Translations under genes and position numbers: made by a program
The notes under the pieces: generated by a model
The model's database searches: none
What the model was told of the DNA's origin: nothing
What the model saw: the letters and a program-made list of their open reading frames with translations, nothing else
From: Clostridium sp. SCN 57-10
GTDB taxonomy: Bacteria > Bacillota > Clostridia > Oscillospirales > Butyricicoccaceae
NCBI GenBank assembly: GCA_001725215.1
Contig: MEFT01000125.1
Span: 1-7,574, forward strand
Direction: 5' to 3'
Length of the DNA stretch: 7,574 nucleotides
Shown here: one piece after another, positions 1 through 5,172 of the stretch
How the letters are laid out: each line of letters starts with the position of its first letter
How positions within the stretch are numbered: position 1 is the stretch's first letter

Positions 1-345
1 ATGGCGTTTTCGCTTGCGTTTTCCCTCGTTGCGTTTCTCATCTTCGATATTCCGCGCGTGGCGCAAGCCGATTTTTCGGCTGGCATGCTGCCCATTTTAT
101 ACATCGGCTTGTTCTCTACCTGCCTGTGCTTCTTTTTGCAGACCTTTGCGCAGAGCCGCACCAATTCGGGCACGGCTGCCGTGATTTTGTGCACCGAGTC
201 GCTGTGGTGTGCCGTATTCTCCGTGCTGCTCGGCTATGAAAGCGCGACGGTGCATATGGCCTTGGGCGGCCTCATTATCCTCGTTTCGGTCGTCTGTGTG
301 GAAACCGATTTTAAAGCGCTGTTTCGAAAACAAAACATAACATAA
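1..345 (+). CDS. EamA/DMT-family transporter, C-terminal part (5' truncated by window)
   Basis: This is the C-terminal part of a drug/metabolite transporter (EamA domain) integral membrane protein, a family that exports or imports small metabolites. The substrate cannot be predicted here. The 114 visible residues hold about four hydrophobic helices (roughly residues 1-17, 30-50, 58-79 and 83-100). They follow the family pattern of a second EamA repeat: a Y-x-G-L-x-S-T helix start near residue 34, a helix with an acidic residue (T-E-S-L-W) near 65-69, and a final G-G-L-I-I-L-V helix. Family members are usually about 290-310 residues with ten helices, so more than half of the gene lies upstream. 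The ATG at position 1 is probably an internal methionine, since no ribosome binding site can be assessed. The gene ends just before a strong bidirectional terminator and converges on the spoIIE operon. Family assignment is fairly sure; function is unknown. Confidence 0.8.
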   Translation: MAFSLAFSLVAFLIFDIPRVAQADFSAGMLPILYIGLFSTCLCFFLQTFAQSRTNSGTAAVILCTESLWCAVFSVLLGYESATVHMALGGLIILVSVVCVETDFKALFRKQNIT

Positions 346-348
346 GTG

Positions 349-384
349 AAAAAGCCTCGCTTCCGACGGAAGCGAGGCTTTTTT
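349..384. terminator. Bidirectional rho-independent terminator
   Basis: A perfect 11-bp GC-rich stem (354-364 GCCTCGCTTCC pairing with 368-378 GGAAGCGAGGC) has a 3-nt loop (GAC). It is flanked by A5 at 349-353 and T6 at 379-384, so it works as an intrinsic terminator on both strands. It lies between the plus-strand EamA gene (stop 343-345) and the minus-strand small gene (stop 390-392). It should therefore end both converging transcripts. Confidence 0.93.
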
Positions 385-389
385 CATTC

Positions 390-659
390 TTATAGGACGG
401 AAAGCAGCCATATGACGCCTGCCGTCACGCCCGCTCCGGCCAGAAAGGACAGGGCAGGCGTCACATAACGACGCATGGTGTGCGGTTTAACCGACTTGCT
501 TGTGTACTTGGAAGCCAGTGAGGATGCGAGCGCAAGCATTTCGCTTGCATTACCGATCCCGTGCTCCTCGCGTGGTGAGACGATGAAAATTGCCTGTTCG
601 AATTGCTGCGCATCTGCCGGACTGATGATGACAGCGTGCTTTGCCACTCCCTTTATCAA
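390..659 (-). CDS. Small conserved clostridial membrane protein downstream of spoIIE (89 aa)
   Basis: This encodes a hypothetical protein of 89 residues. The soluble N-terminal part starts MIKGVAKHAVIIS and continues with a F-E-Q-A-I-F-I segment (residues 21-27). One C-terminal transmembrane helix follows (about residues 66-88, LSFLAGAGVTAGVIWLLSVL), with no charged tail, which suggests a tail-anchored protein facing the cytoplasm. From memory, similar short proteins with an M-V/I-K-G-V start and a F-E-Q-A-I-F-I motif occur in clostridial genomes, sometimes misleadingly named 'translation initiation factor 2'; I cannot verify this by search. The start is a TTG at 657-659, supported by a strong ribosome binding site GGGAGGG at 668-674 with 8 nt spacing. 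It lies 57 bp after the spoIIE stop, on the same strand and with no terminator between, so it is very likely co-transcribed with spoIIE. Its transcript ends at the terminator at 349-384. Function is unknown; an accessory role in sporulation is inference from position only. Confidence 0.75.
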   Translation of the reverse strand: MIKGVAKHAVIISPADAQQFEQAIFIVSPREEHGIGNASEMLALASSLASKYTSKSVKPHTMRRYVTPALSFLAGAGVTAGVIWLLSVL

Positions 660-667
660 TGAAGACG

Positions 668-674
668 CCCTCCC
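668..674 (-). promoter_or_regulatory. Ribosome binding site fixing a TTG start
   Basis: On the minus strand GGGAGGG stands 8 nt before the TTG at 659. No ATG with a comparable site is available near the N-terminus of the small protein, so this site decides the start. The same bases can pair with the end of the spoIIE reading frame (707-717; see findings). Confidence 0.7.
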
Positions 675-716
675 GTCATTGTTGCGTTGCCTCTATTGTG
701 CGCGACGAGAGGGTCT

Positions 717-2941
717 TTATGCTATGGAAAGTGCCGAAATCGAAACGACTAAAACGCTCATGTCGTCGCTGTTTTTACTGCTTCCGTTTAGCTCAAGCAG
801 CGCGGAAGCAAGTGCCTGGGGAGAGAGATCACGTGTGGCGCACAGCGCTTCCGCAGGTTCACAGTCGGTGCCGTCACACACGCCGTCGCTGAGCAGTACA
901 AGCGTATCGCCGTCGCCGAGACGAAGCATGGCAGGCTCTGGCGGCTCGCCCACACCGGCGGGCAGCGCGACCGAGCAATAACGCTGTACTTTTCCATGGC
1001 GCACGGCAAAGCTGGGTGCCGCGCCGTATTTCAGCAGATGCGCTTCACCGGAAAAAAGATCGATTTCAAGCAGATCGAGCGTAACGAAGCCTATGCTCGC
1101 AAAGCGCGCGGCAAGCGCGGGCACTACGGCGCGCGCGCTGTCCGTCAGGCTGCATCCGCTGCGCACAAAACGCTCGATCAGGGCAAGGGCATTTGACGCC
1201 GCCTCGCCCGCATGAGCGCCCGTGCCCATACCGTCAGACAGCATGATGACGGCGCGTCCGTCATCGGTGCAAAAACGCAGACTGCTGTCGCCGCATACGT
1301 CGTCGGCATGCTTTTTGCGAACTGCCGAGCAAATGTTTACGGCGAACCGTTCGCGTTCGCGCAGACGCATCGTTTGCCCTTGCCCGGTTCGGATTTCTTC
1401 CGGTGCGCCGAAGCTGCGGCCAAGCGAAAGCGACAGGCTTTGTAAAAAGGCATCGGGATCGACAAGCGGTGGCTCCTCGCCGGCTACGGAAACCTCGATG
1501 ACCATGCGCCCGCGGTCGAGGTAAACGGTGGAAGCGGCATGGGGTGTATAGGCGCGCACCACACGGCGCACGCGCGCGGCAAGCGCCGCGTCGCTTTCCG
1601 CATTCTGTTCGCGCGCAGCAACGCCAGAGAGCACCTCGCACATACTGTGATATTGCTCGTGCATTAGCTTCTTCGACTCTTCTTCCCGTCTTCGCGCGGC
1701 GCGGGCACGGAGAAATTCCGACCATCCGTCGTTGATTGCGCCGCAAAGCGGCGCAAGATTGACGCAGCGCGACGCAAAATAGGGAGGGAAGTCCTGCGGA
1801 ACGACATGTCCCTTCGACTGCAGAGCCGTTGCCGTTTCGTTGAAGGCGTCGTGCGTCGTCAGCGCGTCGCGACCCCAGCAGGTGCTGATGAGCGCACAGC
1901 GGCGGCATACGCGATCGGCCGCGTTGTCATACAGCTCGGGCAGTGTGGGCAGCGGAGCCGCCTCGGTAGACGCCACCGAGCGCGCAAGCTCGGAAAAAGC
2001 GCGCGCCACCTCGTGTCGCCCCCAAGCGGTCGGCGCGGCACGAGCGCGCCTGCGCGCGCCGGACGTGGCGGAATCTGCGCGGCCGCCCAGGCAAGCACCC
2101 GCTCGGGCATCACGCCGAATATGGCGGCGGCGATCGCCGCTTCGTAGACGCACGGCAGCGCGCGCGCATCGGGCAAAAAGCAGAGCGCAGCCACGACATT
2201 GGTGGCTAAAAATGTGCCGGCACACGCAAAGCGGCTTTCACGCGGCACAAAGCGCGTTAAAAACGCGGGGATTCCATAGGTAACGGTGAAAAACGGAGAA
2301 ATACCACCGCTTAAATCAAAAGCCGCGCCAAACGCCACGCCCGCAACGCTTCCGCCCGCCCGTGAGAGAAGCATAACCGCAACGAGCGCAAAAATGCGCA
2401 ACGAAAGAGCCAAGGCAACGGCAAGCAGCAGACGTGCGGCGGCTCTTCGGTGCGCCGTCGCTTCGCGGCAGGAAAATAAAAAGCAGAAGATTCCGCCGAG
2501 CAGCCCCTCGCAGACAAGAAGCAAAATTTGGCGTATGCCGCCTTCCGTAGCAAACGGCAGGCGCACGCAGACCAGCGTAATCGCAACGCAGGCCGGCATA
2601 ACAGCGGGCAGCGCGCCCAGGCCGCGCCGCGGGAAGACGCTTCGCGCCGTGCAGCAGATGACTACGGCAGCGCCGTAAACAAGCCCCTGCGCGCCGAACT
2701 GCATCAGATAGCCGGCAAACGCGCCGACAAAGCCGAACAACGCGTCGCCCAGCGGGAGCGAGGCGGCATAGGCAAGCGCAAAAGGCGCGGCGTCGGGCGT
2801 AAGCCTCGCATAGGAAAGCAAAAAAGAGAGAAGGGCATGTCCCGCGCGGCGTGCCGCATCGGAGGCACGCAAAGCGCGCCAAAATGACGCGAGACGTGCG
2901 CGCAGAGGAGGAGCGGCGGGTGCTGTTTGTTGTCGTTCCAT
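717..2941 (-). CDS. spoIIE: Stage II sporulation protein E (SpoIIE), PP2C-type phosphatase, interrupted by an apparent frameshift
   Basis: SpoIIE is the membrane-bound serine phosphatase that dephosphorylates the anti-anti-sigma factor SpoIIAA, releasing sigma-F in the forespore. It also takes part in asymmetric septum formation with FtsZ. The sequence shows two overlapping frames: 2941 down to 1859 (start ATG at 2941, ribosome binding site GGGAGG at 2947-2952, 5 nt spacing) and one open from 2225 down to 717. Joining them by one extra base near 2019-2023 gives about 741 residues, against roughly 800-830 in Bacillus. Fused residues 1 to about 290 form the multi-helix membrane domain. Residues 346-356 hold the SpoIIE-typical C-x2-C-x5-C-W motif. 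The C-terminal PP2C domain keeps its metal-binding aspartates in LSDGMGTG (D570), LLSDG (D686) and SDDM (D726/727). Because both halves are well conserved, a sequencing or assembly error is more likely than decay. The promoter would lie in 2942-3000. A small membrane protein gene follows in the same operon. Confidence 0.93.
2018..2100 (-). other. Apparent -1 nt frameshift within spoIIE, most simply at the G5 run 2019-2023
   Basis: Upstream of about 2100 the sensible protein is in the frame starting at 2941; it has hydrophobic helices ending in M-P-E-R-V-L-A-W. Downstream of about 2018 it is in the other frame (R-H-E-V-A-R-A-F-S-E-L-A). Outside these limits each frame becomes arginine-rich nonsense. 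One additional G in the run of five (plus-strand C5 at 2019-2023) would join them as P-L-G-G-R-H-E-V. Any other +1 or -2 event between 2018 and 2100 is also possible. The site lies in the variable linker between the membrane domain and the cysteine motif, so the exact junction cannot be fixed by conservation. Confidence 0.8.
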
Positions 2942-2966
2942 AAGTACCTCCCGTTTTATATGGGAT

Positions 2967-2993
2967 ATATTACCATATTAAAGCGGGAGACAA
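2967..2993 (-). promoter_or_regulatory. Weak candidate promoter for spoIIE
   Basis: On the minus strand a TAATAT (2967-2972) could act as a -10 box, with a TTGTCT (2988-2993) upstream as a partial -35 box. The 15-bp spacing is short for an ordinary sigma-A promoter. In Bacillus, spoIIE is transcribed by sigma-A RNA polymerase activated by Spo0A from a promoter with abnormal spacing. I found no convincing Spo0A box (TGTCGAA) in 2942-3125. The transcript leader would be about 19 nt before the ribosome-binding region. Confidence 0.3.
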
Positions 2994-3030
2994 GCCGTAA
3001 AGAGCGGGAAATGACGGCGGACATAACTGG

Positions 3031-3085
3031 TAAAAATAAGAAATTTAAAATTTAGCTTTACAGAACGCGCGTTCTTGCATATAAT
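3031..3085 (+). promoter_or_regulatory. Strong sigma-A promoter of the DUF4130 gene, with an AT-rich UP-like element
   Basis: A -35 box TTTACA (3057-3062, 5 of 6 consensus) and a perfect -10 box TATAAT (3080-3085) are separated by the ideal 17 bp. The preceding 3031-3056 is made almost only of A and T tracts and resembles an UP element. The predicted transcription start is near 3092, giving a leader of about 34 nt. The promoter is overlaid by two LexA boxes, so it should be strong when free and shut when LexA is bound. Confidence 0.85.
3063..3074. promoter_or_regulatory. LexA/SOS box 1, in the -35/-10 spacer
   Basis: GAACGCGCGTTC is a perfect GAAC-N4-GTTC palindrome, the core of the Gram-positive LexA (DinR) operator CGAACRNRYGTTYC. 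The four middle bases (GCGC) also fit the R-N-R-Y rule. It starts directly after the -35 box and lies wholly inside the 17-bp spacer, so bound LexA would exclude RNA polymerase. Confidence 0.88.
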
Positions 3086-3094
3086 AGTGATACA

Positions 3095-3106
3095 GAACAA
3101 CTGTTC
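3095..3106. promoter_or_regulatory. LexA/SOS box 2, just downstream of the predicted transcription start
   Basis: GAACAACTGTTC has both perfect GAAC/GTTC arms and is followed by G, as in the extended consensus. One central base departs from the R-N-R-Y rule. Its centre is 32 bp, about three helical turns, from the centre of box 1, so two LexA dimers could bind the same face of the DNA. It covers about +4 to +15 of the transcript. Confidence 0.85.
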
Positions 3107-3125
3107 GATAAAACGGAGGGCCAAT

Positions 3126-4016
3126 ATGAAAAAAATCGATGCCGCATATTCCTATGACGGCAGCTATACAGGCCTTTTGACCTGCGTATTTCGCTGCTTT
3201 GAGCAGCGGGAGGCGCCTTATGACATCATCCCCCACGGAGATGAGCGGGCGCTTATTTATCCGCTGTACGAGGTTGCAACAGACCCCGAGCTTGCCGCGC
3301 GTGTCGCGCGCGGAGTGCGCGGCCGTATGGGCGAGGCATCCGACGAGCTGATTCGCTATGCGTATCTGTCGGCCGTGCCGGAGCGTGAAATGCGCATTTT
3401 TGATTATATACGCATGGGGCTTGCCTGCGGCGAGAACGCGCATACATCGTGCGACCTGCGGGCGGAGGCCATGCGGCAGGCACGCCTCAGCGTCATCCGC
3501 GAGCTGCGCCTTTACCGCCGCGAGCTTGAAATGACGGACTACGGCGGTGTATTGGCCTGCGAGCTGCAGCCGCGCAGGCTTGTGCTGCCGCTGCTTGCGC
3601 CGTGGTGCTTTGACCGTCTGCATGGGCGCGATGCGCTGCTGCTCGACGGAACGCACGGCATGGCGGCGGCACAGCACAATAGCGTATGGCGTATTGTACC
3701 GCTGGAAAGCTTTTTGATGCCGCTCAAGCGCCGCGGCGGGCTTAGCTATGCCCAGCTGTGGCACCGCTTTTTTGAATCGGTGGCGGTTCAGCGGCGGTAT
3801 GACCCGCGTTGCAGGCTAAGCACGATGCCGACGCAGTATTGGGATGACCTGACAAACTTTGCGCAAATACGGGAGGAGCACGGTCGCAAGCTGATCGGCG
3901 TGGCGCCCAGCGTACTCGACGAGCCGTCTCCTCTGTCTGAGGTTGAGCCGCGATTTGAGCGATGTCAGGCATTTCATGGTCCGGAAGACCCCACGCGCAA
4001 ACGTGCGGTGCAATAA
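3126..4016 (+). CDS. TIGR03915/DUF4130 family 'probable DNA metabolism protein', SOS-controlled
   Basis: This is a 296-residue cytoplasmic protein of the TIGR03915 family (DUF4130, PF13566). Its biochemical activity is not established. In many bacteria it is encoded beside a radical-SAM protein (TIGR03916), and in some lineages the domain is fused to a uracil-DNA-glycosylase-like domain, hence the supposed role in DNA repair or modification. Visible family hallmarks are Y-D-G-S-Y-T-G-L-L-T-C-V-F at residues 10-22, LLLDGTHGMAA at 171-181, and LWHRFFESVAVQRRYDP (211-227) followed by MPTQYWDDLTNF (234-245). The last 40 or so residues form a polar, proline-containing tail beyond the domain. The start is ATG 3126, with GGAGGG at 3115-3120 and 5 nt spacing. 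An in-frame ATG at 3075 lies upstream of the predicted transcription start and is excluded. Two LexA boxes in the promoter indicate DNA-damage induction. No radical-SAM gene is adjacent: spoIIE is divergent upstream and a membrane-protein gene converges downstream. Family assignment is confident; function is inference. Confidence 0.88.
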   Translation: MKKIDAAYSYDGSYTGLLTCVFRCFEQREAPYDIIPHGDERALIYPLYEVATDPELAARVARGVRGRMGEASDELIRYAYLSAVPEREMRIFDYIRMGLACGENAHTSCDLRAEAMRQARLSVIRELRLYRRELEMTDYGGVLACELQPRRLVLPLLAPWCFDRLHGRDALLLDGTHGMAAAQHNSVWRIVPLESFLMPLKRRGGLSYAQLWHRFFESVAVQRRYDPRCRLSTMPTQYWDDLTNFAQIREEHGRKLIGVAPSVLDEPSPLSEVEPRFERCQAFHGPEDPTRKRAVQ

Positions 4017-4020
4017 ATCA

Positions 4021-4054
4021 AAAAGACAGCAACCCTTAGGGTTGCTGTCTTTTT
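4021..4054. terminator. Bidirectional rho-independent terminator
   Basis: A perfect 15-bp stem (4021-4035 AAAAGACAGCAACCC with 4039-4053) closes a TTA loop. A T5 tract follows on the plus side (4050-4054) and the A4 start of the stem gives the U tract on the other strand. It sits between the DUF4130 gene (stop 4014-4016) and the converging PF03706 gene, whose stop codon (4053-4055) overlaps its edge. Confidence 0.93.
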
Positions 4055-5099
4055 ACGATTCAAGAGGCTTTACTTTTCGCCGCGCAAGCGCCATATGCGT
4101 CGCGGCGACGGTGATACCCGACACGACGACATAGAGGTAAAACCCGATGCCGCGCGCCAGCACCGTGGCCGGGCCGAGCAGTGCACGCGGATAAATGCTT
4201 CGATAGATCAGATGGAAGCCGCTCTCGCTTGCCCCGATCGCGCCGGGCAGCGGAATGGCCGAAACGGTGATGTGAAGCACAGCCTGCAGCATGAGCAGCG
4301 TTAGATAGCCATACTGCGTCATGCCGAGCGCACGATAGACAAAAAACGAGACGCTGTGCAGCGCAATAATCTGCGCGACCGTGATAACCGCCACACGCGA
4401 GATGGTGCCCGCATTGCGGTGAATGAGTGCGGCGCTCTCGCGGTATTGCACCAGGTGAGCCTCAGCGCGGGCGCGAAGCACATCAATATGCCGGACATGC
4501 AGCAGAGCAAGCAGACGCAGCCCCAAATTGACGATGGAGACCGCGGTTTTATGCGAAAAAATCGCGAAGAACGTAAAGACAAGCACCAGCAAGTTGAGCA
4601 GCAGCCCCACCGCCACAACGGCGAGCGCGCCGTGAGGCAGATGGGCGAAAAAGGGCAGGCTGCCAAAAAAGGAAAGTACGGCGAGCGTGATGGCTACCAG
4701 CTGATAGACGGCAAGCTCGACGAGCAGAACCAGAGAAGAATGAGAAATAGAGATGCCATCCTGCTTCATATAGTAGACCTGCATCGGCTGTCCGCCCGAA
4801 GAAGAGGGTGTAAGGGCGCAAAAAAAGTAGCCGCAAAAAGAGTATTTCAGGCAAGAAGCGACACGAACGCGATAACCGAACAATCGCAGCAGAAGGCGGG
4901 TGTTTAGCGCTTCGGCCGAAATGTAAAGAAACACGCAGGGCGCCCCGAGTAAAAGAAAACGCAGCTTAACGAAGCGTAACGCTGCGAGAAGGTCATGCAG
5001 GCCGCCGCCGCGCAGCAGCATATAGAGCGTGGCAGCGAGCAGAGAAGCGAAGAGAAGCATGCTCTTCAGCGTCGATGTAAAGGGGGGCTTTTCGTGCAT
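4053..5099 (-). CDS. PF03706 (LPG-synthase TM / UPF0104) flippase-like membrane protein
   Basis: This encodes a 348-residue polytopic membrane protein related to the N-terminal transmembrane domain of lysylphosphatidylglycerol synthase MprF and to AglD-like proteins. It lacks the cytoplasmic aminoacyl-transfer domain of MprF. In MprF the corresponding helices flip the modified lipid, and stand-alone members often accompany glycosyltransferases. Hydrophobic segments lie at about residues 13-29, 47-61, 83-97, 123-147, 157-181, 186-201, 236-256, 264-282 and 307-335. Two family signatures are clear: T-P-S-S-S-G-G-Q-P at 97-105, and I-P-L-P-G-A-I-G-A-S-E at 282-292. The ATG at 5099 comes right after an in-frame stop (TGA 5103-5105) and has only a weak ribosome binding site. 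An ATG at 5060 (residue 14) is a less likely start, because it would place the first helix at the extreme N-terminus. The gene lies 73 bp after the glycosyltransferase on the same strand. Transport of the lipid product of that enzyme is inference. Confidence 0.88.
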   Translation of the reverse strand: MHEKPPFTSTLKSMLLFASLLAATLYMLLRGGGLHDLLAALRFVKLRFLLLGAPCVFLYISAEALNTRLLLRLFGYRVRVASCLKYSFCGYFFCALTPSSSGGQPMQVYYMKQDGISISHSSLVLLVELAVYQLVAITLAVLSFFGSLPFFAHLPHGALAVVAVGLLLNLLVLVFTFFAIFSHKTAVSIVNLGLRLLALLHVRHIDVLRARAEAHLVQYRESAALIHRNAGTISRVAVITVAQIIALHSVSFFVYRALGMTQYGYLTLLMLQAVLHITVSAIPLPGAIGASESGFHLIYRSIYPRALLGPATVLARGIGFYLYVVVSGITVAATHMALARRKVKPLES

Positions 5100-5138
5100 G
5101 TTTCAGAACCGCTTTCTTAAATTTTATGTGAGCGCGCG

Positions 5139-5156
5139 GGCGGCCAAACGGCCGCC
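5139..5156 (-). other. GC-rich hairpin between the glycosyltransferase and flippase-like genes
   Basis: GGCGGCC (5139-5145) pairs perfectly with GGCCGCC (5150-5156) around a 4-nt loop. On the minus-strand transcript it lies 16 nt after the glycosyltransferase stop codon. No U tract follows, so it is not a standard terminator. It may protect the 3' end, attenuate read-through, or simply reflect GC-rich sequence. Confidence 0.45.
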
Positions 5157-5172
5157 GCGGCTGCATATGAGG

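Noticed and set aside
475..981. 168-residue serine-rich plus-strand open frame opposite the end of spoIIE
   Set aside because: It overlaps two better-supported genes on the other strand, and its composition reflects antisense codons of the phosphatase domain.
1344..1353. Additional LexA-like sequence GAACCGTTC inside spoIIE
   Set aside because: The arms are separated by one base instead of four and it lies within coding sequence, so it is not a LexA operator.
2019..2026. Programmed -1 ribosomal frameshift at the G5 run of spoIIE
   Set aside because: CTT-GGG-GGC does not fit the X-XXY-YYZ slippery pattern and I see no clear stimulatory pseudoknot; no such mechanism is known for spoIIE. An indel or base-calling error is simpler.
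2019..2225. A separate gene starting at 2225 (minus) for the phosphatase half of SpoIIE
   Set aside because: The first 60-70 residues of that frame are arginine-rich and antisense-like while the other frame still encodes the membrane helices; no ribosome binding site supports a start there. It is one spoIIE gene with a frame break.
2286..2887. Several open frames opposite or out of frame with the SpoIIE membrane domain
   Set aside because: All are arginine/alanine-rich products of GC-rich sequence with few stop codons, and none has a domain or ribosome binding site.
2942..3060. Spo0A box for spoIIE
   Set aside because: I looked for TGTCGAA on both strands; the best matches differ at two or more positions, so no site is called.
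3075..3125. Longer N-terminus of the DUF4130 protein from the ATG at 3075
   Set aside because: This ATG lies upstream of the -10 box, before any transcript from the strong promoter would start, and the GGAGGG site points to ATG 3126.
3045..3764. 239-residue open frame on the minus strand opposite the DUF4130 gene
   Set aside because: It is antisense to a clearly recognisable family protein, runs through the promoter and LexA boxes, has no family resemblance and is rich in H, R and A as expected from an antisense shadow.
4356..4907. 183-residue plus-strand open frame opposite the flippase-like gene
   Set aside because: It is very rich in Q, R, K and N, the complement of hydrophobic helix codons, and has no start context; it is a shadow of the membrane protein.
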